Positions 1 to 7,464 of a stretch of 9,352 nucleotides of DNA are shown here, piece by piece; the stretch's first letter is position 1; each line of letters opens with the position of its first letter. Under the pieces are notes generated by a model that worked only from the letters and a program-made list of their open reading frames with translations, was not told where the DNA came from and ran no database searches. Origin of the DNA: Candidatus Dormiibacterota bacterium. Lineage in GTDB: Bacteria; Chloroflexota; Dormibacteria; Dormibacterales; Dormibacteraceae. Location: positions 1,925-11,276 of the forward strand of contig PLYD01000221.1 in NCBI GenBank assembly GCA_003151665.1, written 5' to 3'. The translations under genes and the position numbers were made by a program.

Positions 1-182
1 GTGCCGCCATCGACTGTGTAGCCGGGGTGTCCCATCAGCGTGTGGGAAAGAGTCGACTTGCCCGAGCCGTTGGGGCCCATCACCGCATGCACCTCGCCCT
101 TGTTGATGGCGAGCGTGACGCCCTTGAGGATCTCCTTGCCGTCGACGCTGGCGCGCAGGTCTCGGATCTCGAAATCAGCCAA
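1..182 (-). CDS. sufC: SufC, Fe-S cluster assembly ATPase (N-terminal 60 residues, cut by window edge)
   Basis: ABC-type ATPase of the SUF iron-sulfur assembly machinery. SufC pairs with SufB and SufD in the cytoplasm and powers cluster assembly on the SufBCD scaffold. The visible part has the family's opening beta strands ([20 protein letters not shown]), then [20 protein letters not shown], with Walker [10 protein letters not shown] at residues 36-44; the SufC-typical run [10 protein letters not shown] follows just before the edge. The only suitable start is TTG at 182-180. An AAGGAG sequence lies 11 bases upstream, inside the last codons of the preceding repressor gene, so the two genes are probably translated from one message. 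Signature motif, Walker B and the C-terminal half lie outside the window, as presumably do sufB, sufD and sufS. Assignment rests on the SufC-specific sequence around Walker A; general ABC ATPases fit less well. Confidence 0.9.
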   Translation of the reverse strand, partial: MADFEIRDLRASVDGKEILKGVTLAINKGEVHAVMGPNGSGKSTLSHTLMGHPGYTVDGG

Positions 183-187
183 CTCTC

Positions 188-793
188 TTATTTCTCCTTC
201 ACGTCATATGTGCAGTCGGGCGCGGCCTCTGCCATCCATGTCGACCGGGTCACTGAGGCGCCTAGGAGGCGCTGATACATCTGTTGCTCGTTTTGACAGG
301 GCAGCCCGGTGCGGGCGGCGACGTCCTGGATCGGGCAGTTGCAGTGGCGGATCGCGAGCCCACCCTCCGGAAGCTCCACCACCTCGGCCATGTGACCGTG
401 CTCGGTGGCCAGCTTCGCCAGCTCGCGGACGCGCCCTTCAAAGTCTAGCCCCGCCAAACGGGGGGCATACTCGGCCTCGAGCCTCTCCGCGCGCCGCTCG
501 AAAAAGCGCTTTAGCTGCTCCTCTGAGAGGAACTGGACGAGGTCGCCAGCAAGCTCGCGATGGCCGTCGGGAAAGTGGCCATCGGCCGCAGGGGTCAGCT
601 CGTAGAGGTTCTCGGGACGGCCACGCCCGCGCGGCTGGGCGTGCCCCGTGTTGGCCAGTCCGTCGGTCTCCAGGGCTTCCAGGTGGCGCAGCGCGCCCTG
701 CTTGGACACCTCGAGGTGAGCGGCGACCTCGCCGAGGGTCGCCTGGCCTCGGGTCTTCAAGAAGGCGAGGATGCTCTCGCGCCTGGAATCCAC
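188..793 (-). CDS. sufR: SufR-like Fe-S cluster-sensing transcriptional repressor of the suf operon
   Basis: A 201-residue winged-helix regulator. Residues 5-60 form the DNA-binding domain ([20 protein letters not shown], then recognition helix [13 protein letters not shown] and a wing rich in Arg/Gly, PRGRGRP). The C-terminal half carries the cysteine pattern of the SufR family: HCNCPI (Cys151, Cys153), Cys166 in LPCQNE and Cys194 in PDCTYDV, which in characterised members hold a [4Fe-4S] cluster. With its cluster SufR represses suf genes; when the cluster is lost the operon is induced. The start is GTG at 793-791, with AGGA 7 bases upstream. The gene sits immediately upstream of sufC on the same strand (5-base gap), the usual autoregulated arrangement. 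Family assignment is firm; effector and operator are inferred. Confidence 0.9.
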   Translation of the reverse strand: MDSRRESILAFLKTRGQATLGEVAAHLEVSKQGALRHLEALETDGLANTGHAQPRGRGRPENLYELTPAADGHFPDGHRELAGDLVQFLSEEQLKRFFERRAERLEAEYAPRLAGLDFEGRVRELAKLATEHGHMAEVVELPEGGLAIRHCNCPIQDVAARTGLPCQNEQQMYQRLLGASVTRSTWMAEAAPDCTYDVKEK

Positions 794-847
794 GAGATCA
801 TCCTACGAGTTTTTCAACACGGAAGTTTAAATAGTCGCCGGCGCCAC
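794..847. promoter_or_regulatory. Divergent regulatory region between sufR and the transporter side
   Basis: This is a short AT-rich island (TTTAAAT at 826-832, TTTTTCAA at 810-817) in otherwise GC-rich DNA. It lies directly in front of sufR (minus) and the plus-strand genes. It includes the sufR Shine-Dalgarno (AGGA on the minus strand, 804-801) and an interrupted TTC-N6-GAA dyad at 814-825. A SufR operator would be expected here, but I cannot match a proven SufR site. The promoter role is inferred from position and composition. Confidence 0.4.
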
Positions 848-854
848 ATGGCGC
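841..854. repeat. Perfect 6-bp inverted repeat (GCGCCA-CA-TGGCGC)
   Basis: The arms GCGCCA (841-846) and TGGCGC (849-854) are separated by two bases, inside the divergent sufR/transporter region. The ATG of the small membrane ORF (848) sits in the dyad. It could be an operator for a dimeric regulator or a chance GC palindrome. No function can be assigned from sequence alone. Confidence 0.35.
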
Positions 855-982
855 GATACTCTCCGCCAGATGCGGCGCCTGTTAGCCGTTCTGGCAGCGG
901 CTCAATACTTGCAATCGGGATAGCGATCGTGGTTGCACTGCTGGTTGGCGTGGCGGCCCTCCGACGGCGTCGCCGACCCTGA
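848..982 (+). CDS. Possible 44-residue single-pass membrane protein
   Basis: A tentative gene. The predicted protein begins with a polar stretch of about 18 residues (MARYSPPDAAPVSRSGSGS). One strongly hydrophobic segment follows (ILAIGIAIVVALLVGVAAL, residues 20-38), then five consecutive arginines and a terminal proline. By the positive-inside rule this predicts a single-span protein with a cytoplasmic C terminus. The frame remains open upstream, so openness alone is not evidence, and no Shine-Dalgarno precedes the ATG at 848. Its TGA stop (980-982) overlaps a CTG at 979-981 that is the best upstream start for the transporter, an arrangement like translational coupling. It could instead be non-coding, or the displaced N terminus of the transporter after a frameshift. 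No family recognised. Confidence 0.3.
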   Translation: MARYSPPDAAPVSRSGSGSILAIGIAIVVALLVGVAALRRRRRP

Positions 983-2154
983 CGCCGGCCCTGGCTCCCG
1001 GCGCGGACAGGGCGCTGCTTCTCGGCGCCCGCGGTCTCCGCGCTTTCGGTTTTGGGTTCTCGGCGGTTCTCATCGGCGTCTACTTGGAACGTCGCGGACT
1101 TTCTCCGGGTCTAATCGGCCTCACGCTCGGGTTGGGATTGGCCGCCGCTTCGCTATCGGGTCTGGCCTCGGCCAAACTGGCCGCGCGTTTCGGCCGGCGC
1201 CGCGCACTGTCGATCGCAGGCCTGCTGATGGTGCTCACAGGCCTGGACCTGGCGCTGGCAGGACCACCCGGATTGCTTGTCGCGTCAGGGCTGACCGGCA
1301 TGCTTGGTGCCGCCAGTGTCGACCTCGGCCCTTTCGCGTCGGTCGAGCAGGCCGTGCTTGCCGAGGCGGTCCCCGCCTCGACGCGCACCGTTGCGTTCGG
1401 CCGCTACTCGCTCATCGCCGGGTTGTTCAACGCCGCGGGCGGACTGGCGGCGACGCTGGCGACCGGAGACGCTTCAGGCCGTGCCTTCTTCCTCCTCTAC
1501 GCGGCGCTCGGCGTCGTAACCGCAGTCCTTCCCCTCTTGATGAGCGCGCGTGTCGAGGCGCCAGGGCGACCGGTCGCCTTCGGAAAGCTGCGCCCCCTGG
1601 CGGGGTTGGCGGCGCTCTTCGCGCTCGACTCCCTCGGCGGTGGCTTCGTCGCCAACGCGGTGATCGCTTATTGGCTGCACGTTCGTTTCGCAGCCGACGT
1701 GCAGGTTCTTGGGCCGCTTTTTGCGACCGTCGCGATTTTGCAGGCGCTCTCGTACGAGGTGTCGGGTCGACTCGGCAATCGATTCGGCCTGGTCAACACG
1801 ATGGTCTTCACACACTTGCCATCCAACGTTCTTTTACTACTAGTCCCGTTCAGCCCGAGCTTGACGTGGGCCGCCGGCCTCTTGCTGGCTCGATTTGCGC
1901 TTTCGCAAATGGATGTGCCGGTGAGGCAGGCATATGTGGTGTCGATAGTCCCTCCCGAGGAACGCGCCGGTGCCGTCGCGATGACTGGAGCAGTGCGCGG
2001 CGTCGCCCAATCGTTCGGTCCAGTGCTCGCCGGCCTCGCGATCGGAGCAGCAAGTTTCGGCCTTCCATTTTTCGCCGGCGGGGGTTTGAAGATCATCTAC
2101 GACATCGCTCTATTCGCAGGTTTTCGGAACCGGCGTGCTGCTCACGAGCGCTAG
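979..2154 (+). CDS. Major facilitator superfamily (MFS) transporter, 12 predicted helices; start uncertain
   Basis: Inner-membrane secondary transporter with unknown substrate. The translation contains about 12 hydrophobic segments in two halves of six. The first is around RAFGFGFSAVLIGVYLERRG. It is followed by the MFS loop 2-3 signature region (KLAARFGRRRALS) between helices 2 and 3. The second half includes DVPVRQAYVVSIVPPEERAG and VRGVAQSFGPVLAGLA, typical of drug-efflux-like MFS proteins. The first ordinary start is TTG 1084, but it falls after helix 1, whose residues (GARGLRAFGFGF) are clearly coding in the same frame. No ATG, GTG or TTG lies between the in-frame stop at 895 and 1084. 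I use CTG 979 (giving MTPALAPGADRALLGARG); CTG 991 or 1015, or a frameshift from the upstream frame, are alternatives. From 979 the product has 391 residues, a normal MFS length. The gene runs divergently from sufR and ends in a GC hairpin. Confidence 0.8.
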   Translation: MTPALAPGADRALLLGARGLRAFGFGFSAVLIGVYLERRGLSPGLIGLTLGLGLAAASLSGLASAKLAARFGRRRALSIAGLLMVLTGLDLALAGPPGLLVASGLTGMLGAASVDLGPFASVEQAVLAEAVPASTRTVAFGRYSLIAGLFNAAGGLAATLATGDASGRAFFLLYAALGVVTAVLPLLMSARVEAPGRPVAFGKLRPLAGLAALFALDSLGGGFVANAVIAYWLHVRFAADVQVLGPLFATVAILQALSYEVSGRLGNRFGLVNTMVFTHLPSNVLLLLVPFSPSLTWAAGLLLARFALSQMDVPVRQAYVVSIVPPEERAGAVAMTGAVRGVAQSFGPVLAGLAIGAASFGLPFFAGGGLKIIYDIALFAGFRNRRAAHER

Positions 2155-2180
2155 GGGGTCGGGCCACGGCCGCCCCCCTA
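2152..2180 (+). terminator. GC-rich hairpin at the transporter stop codon, possible terminator
   Basis: TAGGGGGTCGG (2152-2162) can pair with CCGCCCCCCTA (2170-2180) through 11 positions with one mismatch, around a 7-base loop. The stem begins at the transporter's TAG stop. No T-run follows, so it is not a classical intrinsic terminator, although U-less hairpin terminators occur in high-GC bacteria. Confidence 0.4.
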
Positions 2181-2191
2181 CGCGCCGGCCG

Positions 2192-2197
2192 TATAAC
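2192..2197 (+). promoter_or_regulatory. -10-like hexamer TATAAC, leaderless start of the 2206 gene
   Basis: TATAAC ends 8 bases before the GTG at 2206, so transcription would begin at or next to the start codon. No Shine-Dalgarno is present between them, and no convincing -35 is seen. This supports a leaderless transcript. Confidence 0.5.
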
Positions 2198-2205
2198 TTG
2201 GACGC

Positions 2206-2724
2206 GTGTCCGACGAGCTAAACGCGCTCGACGCCGCCGACCTGGACCGTCGCGTGGCCGAGGTGCGGGAGCGGATGAGGCCGGCGGAGAAAGAACTGGC
2301 CGCTCTCCGCGCAGAACGTGACGTGCTGCTGACCGAGGTGCGGCGGCGCGAGCGCCAGGCACACCGCGTCTCGCGAGCCGATGTCAAAACGGCGATGAAG
2401 GAAGGCCGCTTCCCCACGATCGCGGAGCTGGTGGCCGCGGTGGATGCGGGATCGCTCGACGACTATGTCTACAACCTCAAGACTGGCGGCGAGGTGCGCC
2501 TCGGCTTCCCTGGGGCGAAGCAGGCGCTATCCCTTACAGATGGGGTTCAGATCATCCAGGCGAAGGATTTCGCGGAGGTCGCCCGCTTGTACGGGGCGGG
2601 CTGGGAGCTCGGGAGCCCGGGGCGTCCAGGAGTGAGAGTCCACTTCCCAGGCACCCGCCAGGAGCGCCTGTCTCCCTCGGAGGAGGTGTACGCTCGGCCT
2701 CGGCCAGATGAACTTCCTGCGTAA
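2206..2724 (+). CDS. Hypothetical protein with N-terminal coiled coil
   Basis: A 172-residue cytoplasmic protein; no signal peptide or membrane segment. Residues about 8-55 are highly charged with heptad-like leucines and valines (DLDRRVAEVRERMRPAEKEL, then AALRAERDVLLTEVRRRE), predicting a coiled coil. Residues about 56-120 form a compact region (TAMKEGRFPTIAELVAAVDA, LDDYVYNLKTGGEVRLGFPG) followed by VQIIQAKDFAEVARLYGAGWELG. The tail is rich in Pro, Arg and Glu. I recognise no family; the coiled coil points to oligomerisation. The GTG start at 2206 is favoured by the -10-like TATAAC 8 bases upstream. It lies 51 bases after the transporter and 62 before the PBP ATG at 2787, on the same strand, but probably has its own promoter. 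GC-rich wobble positions and in-family codon use suggest it is truly coding. Confidence 0.75.
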   Translation: MSDELNALDAADLDRRVAEVRERMRPAEKELAALRAERDVLLTEVRRRERQAHRVSRADVKTAMKEGRFPTIAELVAAVDAGSLDDYVYNLKTGGEVRLGFPGAKQALSLTDGVQIIQAKDFAEVARLYGAGWELGSPGRPGVRVHFPGTRQERLSPSEEVYARPRPDELPA

Positions 2725-2763
2725 CCCACTGGCGGCCAGCGCCGTTGGTGTGAGTGGCCAACG

Positions 2764-2769
2764 TAGAAT
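2764..2769 (+). promoter_or_regulatory. -10-like hexamer TAGAAT upstream of the PBP gene
   Basis: TAGAAT sits in the dyad GTAGA-A-TCTAC (2763-2773), 17 bases before the ATG at 2787. Transcription starting 6-8 bases downstream would leave a leader of about 10 bases, and this is the main reason for preferring ATG 2787 over GTG 2754. The same hexamer precedes clpP. No good -35 is visible. Confidence 0.4.
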
Positions 2770-2786
2770 CTACGAGCTCCCTAACC

Positions 2787-5054
<2,268 letters not shown>

Positions 5055-5103
5055 ACACCTCCTAATCCGCCTTTTTGCTGAGCCGCCACCGGCCCTAACC
5101 GCC

Positions 5104-5119
5104 GGCCCGCGTCGGGGCC
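5104..5119 (+). terminator. Small GC hairpin in the PBP/trigger factor gap, weak terminator candidate
   Basis: GGCCC (5104-5108) and GGGCC (5115-5119) pair around a 6-base loop; a second GGCCC at 5091-5095 could compete for the same partner arm. No T-run follows. It lies 50 bases after the PBP stop and before the trigger factor promoter, which suits a terminator, but the stem is short. Confidence 0.25.
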
Positions 5120-5146
5120 AATCGGTCTGGCTTGATTGATCGCCAG

Positions 5147-5152
5147 TAGACT
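5147..5152 (+). promoter_or_regulatory. -10-like hexamer TAGACT, leaderless start of trigger factor
   Basis: TAGACT ends 7 bases before the ATG at 5160 and no ribosome-binding sequence intervenes, the spacing expected when RNA begins at the start codon. A TTGATT at 5132-5137 is too close (9-base spacer) to serve as a matching -35. Confidence 0.5.
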
Positions 5153-5159
5153 TCGTTAG

Positions 5160-6470
5160 ATGGCCGCCAACCCTCTCTCCGTCGTGACAGAGCAGCTGCC
5201 CAAGAGCCAGGTTGGTATGACGATCGAGGTACCGGCGGAGACCGTCGACGCCACTTATGACAGGGTTCTGAACCGGTTGACCGCCAAAGCGAGGATCGAA
5301 GGCTTCCGTCCTGGACGCGCGCCGCGATCGCTGGTGGAAGCGCGGATTGGTCCGGCAGCCGTCCGGGAAGAGGTGGTCGAGCTGATGGTGCCCGAGGTCG
5401 TTCGCCAGGTGCTCCAGGAGCACTCGATCGATCCCATCGAAAGCCCCGACGTCGAGGTGCTTGAGCTGGAGCGAGGACGGCCTGCGCGGCTGAAGGCGAC
5501 GGTGAGCGTGATGCCGGAAGTGAAGCTCGGCGAGGTGCCGAAGCTCGAGGAGCCGATCGAGCCGATCGAGGTCACCGACGAGATGGTCGAGCGCCGCCTG
5601 GAGGACGTTCGCCAACCGCTGGCCGAGATAACGCCGGTGGAGCGCGAGGCCCGGCTTGGCGATGTGGTCGTGATCGACGTCGAGGTTGACGTCGACGGCA
5701 ACGTCGTCGAATCGGAGACGCGAAAGGCGATGGAGGCAGAGCTGAAAGAAGGCGTGCTGGTCCCTGAGCTGCTGGCGGCGATTCCTGGAGCCAAGGTCGG
5801 CGAGACACGATCGGCGATGGTGAAATTCCCCGACGACTACAACGAGCCGATGCTCGCCGGCAAAGAGGCGACCATCAAGGTCACCATCCAGGGCGTCAAG
5901 GAGAAGGTGCTGCCTCCGCTCGACGACGAGATGGCCAAGCAGCTCAGCAACGGCGAGCACGAAAACGTCGAGTCGTTCCGGAGCTCGACGCGAGCCGCGC
6001 TCGAGGCGTCGGCCAAGGAGATGGCAAAGCTCGACCGCGAGTCGGCGCTCGTGAAGGGCCTCGTCGAGTCGTCGAGCGTGGACGTGCCTGTGGCGCTTGT
6101 CGATCGTGAGCTGACCAGCCAGCTCGAATCGATGGAGCGCACGCTGAGCCGCCAGGGCTTGAAGCTCGAGCGGTACTTCGAGTACATGGGCAAGAACATC
6201 AACCAGTGGGTCGAGGAAGAGCGGCCGGCCGCCGAGCAGCGGCTGAAGGTAGACCTCGTGCTGGGTGAGTACGCGAAGCGCCAGGACCTCGAGCCTTCGG
6301 ACGCGGACGTCGTGCGCTTCCTCGAAGAGCAGGCGGGCGAGGACGACGAGCTGAAGGGCCAGGTCGAGGAGCTGAAGCGAAGCGAGAGCGCGAGGCGGTA
6401 CTTCGCCTCACGGCTACGGCGGCGGCGCGTGCTGGATCGCCTGGCCGCGGAAGCCCCGACCCCTGACTGA
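5160..6470 (+). CDS. tig: Trigger factor, ribosome-associated chaperone and prolyl isomerase
   Basis: Binds at the ribosomal exit tunnel and shields emerging chains. The product has 436 residues (E. coli 432) with all three family domains. Residues 1-115 form the ribosome-binding domain with signature GFRPGRAP at 48-55, where the usual Lys of GFRxGKxP is Arg. Residues about 155-240 form the FKBP-like PPIase domain (RLGDVVVIDVEVDVDGNVVE, then VKFPDDYNEPMLAGKEATIK). From about 245 to the end is the helical chaperone domain (DEMAKQLSNGEHENVESFRS, VDVPVALVDRELTSQLESM, LEPSDADVVRFLEEQAGEDD). Start ATG 5160 gives the expected N terminus and has a -10-like sequence 7 bases upstream. It precedes clpP by 55 bases, the common tig-clpP-clpX order, although clpP appears to have its own promoter. 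Identification is secure. Confidence 0.96.
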   Translation: MAANPLSVVTEQLPKSQVGMTIEVPAETVDATYDRVLNRLTAKARIEGFRPGRAPRSLVEARIGPAAVREEVVELMVPEVVRQVLQEHSIDPIESPDVEVLELERGRPARLKATVSVMPEVKLGEVPKLEEPIEPIEVTDEMVERRLEDVRQPLAEITPVEREARLGDVVVIDVEVDVDGNVVESETRKAMEAELKEGVLVPELLAAIPGAKVGETRSAMVKFPDDYNEPMLAGKEATIKVTIQGVKEKVLPPLDDEMAKQLSNGEHENVESFRSSTRAALEASAKEMAKLDRESALVKGLVESSSVDVPVALVDRELTSQLESMERTLSRQGLKLERYFEYMGKNINQWVEEERPAAEQRLKVDLVLGEYAKRQDLEPSDADVVRFLEEQAGEDDELKGQVEELKRSESARRYFASRLRRRRVLDRLAAEAPTPD

Positions 6471-6472
6471 GG

Positions 6473-6509
6473 CGCCCCCCGCTCGACTTGACGGAACCGG
6501 GGTGGGGCG
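6473..6509 (+). other. Inverted repeat spanning the clpP promoter region
   Basis: CGCCCC (6473-6478) and GGGGCG (6504-6509) are complementary, enclosing 25 bases that include TTGACG (6488-6493). It begins 3 bases after the trigger factor stop. It may be a weak attenuating or terminating structure between tig and clpP, or an operator. No T-run follows the right arm. Confidence 0.3.
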
Positions 6510-6513
6510 TGTC

Positions 6514-6519
6514 TAGAAT
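6514..6519 (+). promoter_or_regulatory. -10-like hexamer TAGAAT, leaderless start of clpP
   Basis: TAGAAT ends 6 bases before the GTG at 6526; no Shine-Dalgarno is present. A consensus-like TTGACG at 6488-6493 is 20 bases upstream, longer than the usual 16-19 spacer, so the -35 is uncertain. Confidence 0.5.
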
Positions 6520-6525
6520 GACGTT

Positions 6526-7230
6526 GTGCACGATATGAACCGGATACAGCGCCCCGAGAGCTACCTGGTGCCGATGGTGGTCGAGAACACGGGGCGCGGC
6601 GAGCGCGCCTTCGACATTTACTCCCGACTGCTGAAGGACCGCATCGTCTTCATCGGTACGCCCATCGACGATCAGATCGCCAACCTGGTGGTGGCGCAGC
6701 TTCTGTTCCTGCAGTCCGAGGACCCCGACAAGGAGATCTCGCTCTACATCAACAGCCCGGGCGGCCAGGTGACCGCGGGGCTCGCGATCTACGACACCAT
6801 GCAGTACATCCGGCCGGCGGTCTCGACGATCTGCATCGGGATGGCCTACTCGATGGCCGCAGTTCTGTTGGCGGGCGGAGCGCACGGCATGCGCTATGCG
6901 CTGCCTCACGCCAACATCCTCATCCACCAGCCGTGGGGCGGGATGCAGGGACAGGCGACCGATATCCAGATCCACGCCAAGGAGATCCTGCGCACCCGCG
7001 AGCAGCTCAACCAAATCCTGGCGCGGCACACGGGGCAGAAGATCGAGAAGGTGACGCTCGATACGGAGCGGGACTACTTCCTGACCTCCGACGCGGCCAA
7101 GGAGTACGGGTTGATCGACGACATCATCCTCACTCCGATCAAGCCGCTTGACGTGGCGCGCGAAGCCGCCAGCGCGAAAGAGAAAGAGAAAGAGAAAGAG
7201 AAAGAAAAGGAAAAGGTGGCAGCCTCTTAG
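6526..7230 (+). CDS. clpP: ClpP, ATP-dependent Clp protease proteolytic subunit with Lys-Glu tail
   Basis: Serine peptidase that forms the tetradecameric chamber degrading substrates unfolded by ClpX. The 234-residue product has the family fold with the complete triad: Ser109 in GMAYSMAA, His134 in LIHQP and Asp183 in DTERDYFL. Other hallmarks are [20 protein letters not shown] (residues 73-92) and the handle-helix region around [20 protein letters not shown]. The residue before the nucleophile is Tyr, where most ClpPs have Ala or Ser. After the usual end near LIDDIILTP the protein continues about 30 residues into a run of alternating Lys and Glu (about 218-230) ending VAAS, unlike typical ClpPs of about 195-210 residues. 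GTG 6526 is favoured by the -10-like hexamer 6 bases upstream; ATG 6535 is the alternative. It is followed 2 bases later by the mini zinc-finger gene and then clpX, indicating an operon. Confidence 0.96.
   Translation: MHDMNRIQRPESYLVPMVVENTGRGERAFDIYSRLLKDRIVFIGTPIDDQIANLVVAQLLFLQSEDPDKEISLYINSPGGQVTAGLAIYDTMQYIRPAVSTICIGMAYSMAAVLLAGGAHGMRYALPHANILIHQPWGGMQGQATDIQIHAKEILRTREQLNQILARHTGQKIEKVTLDTERDYFLTSDAAKEYGLIDDIILTPIKPLDVAREAASAKEKEKEKEKEKEKVAAS
7176..7216 (+). repeat. Purine-only hexanucleotide repeat (GAAAGA-type) encoding the ClpP Lys-Glu tail
   Basis: About 41 bases containing only A and G on the plus strand, built from four near-perfect GAAAGA units plus degenerate AAGGAA copies, near the 3' end of clpP. 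Copy-number changes would keep the frame. The strand asymmetry (all purine) is striking in such GC-rich DNA. Confidence 0.8.
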
Positions 7231-7232
7231 CC

Positions 7233-7427
7233 ATGATCTTCCGACGAAGGGGGAAGAGCGGCGAGGTAAAGAGGCACAAGCCAAAGTGCTCGTTTTGCGG
7301 AAAGGGGCAGGGTGAGCTAGGTGTGAGGCTCGTTGCAGGGTCGGGCGTTTTCATCTGCAGCGAGTGCATAAGCGTTGCGAACGAGATGCTGTGGGGCCAT
7401 AATCCCCCGGCACCGGCCTCGTCTTGA
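7233..7427 (+). CDS. Stand-alone ClpX-type C4 zinc-finger mini-protein
   Basis: A 64-residue protein consisting of a basic N terminus ([18 protein letters not shown]), a ClpX zinc-binding domain and a short Pro/Ala/Ser tail. It has no AAA+ domain. Four Zn ligands are present, Cys19 and Cys22 (CSFC) and Cys42 and Cys45 (CSEC), giving C-x2-C-x19-C-x2-C, one residue longer between pairs than in the adjacent ClpX. Shared residues include [12 protein letters not shown] and GVFIC. In ClpX this domain dimerises and docks adaptors and some substrates. The ATG is 2 bases after the clpP TAG, with no good Shine-Dalgarno, so translation is probably coupled to clpP; clpX follows 37 bases later. Its wobble positions are less GC-rich than those of clpX, so it is not a recent copy. 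Zinc binding is predicted with confidence. A role as decoy, adaptor or regulator of ClpXP is inference from domain and position. A decaying duplicate is possible, but all four cysteines are kept. Confidence 0.85.
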   Translation: MIFRRRGKSGEVKRHKPKCSFCGKGQGELGVRLVAGSGVFICSECISVANEMLWGHNPPAPASS

Positions 7428-7464
7428 TGGACACGGGCCGAGCAGAGACCGCGAAGAGGGATCA

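Noticed and set aside
40..834. Plus-strand 264-codon frame over sufC and sufR
   Set aside because: Antisense to two recognised genes; Arg/Ser/Pro-rich low-complexity translation.
933..2321. Plus-strand 462-codon frame overlapping the transporter
   Set aside because: Arg/Pro/Gly-rich translation without domains; the transporter frame in the same place shows 12 hydrophobic helices and MFS motifs.
5132..5152. TTGATT plus TAGACT as a complete sigma-70 type promoter for trigger factor
   Set aside because: The spacer is only 9 bases, too short; only the -10 element is retained.
6493..6525. Possible stress (ECF-type) promoter GGAAC with GTC or GTT before clpP
   Set aside because: Spacers are 13 or 25 bases, outside the usual 16-18, while a TAGAAT -10 at leaderless distance explains the start better.
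7176..7216. Purine repeat as a CRISPR-like or regulatory array
   Set aside because: Units are six bases with no spacers and lie in frame inside clpP; it is a coding microsatellite.
6199..7284. Minus-strand open frame (361 codons) opposite clpP
   Set aside because: Shadow of clpP and the trigger factor end; the Phe-Leu run is simply the complement of the clpP purine repeat.
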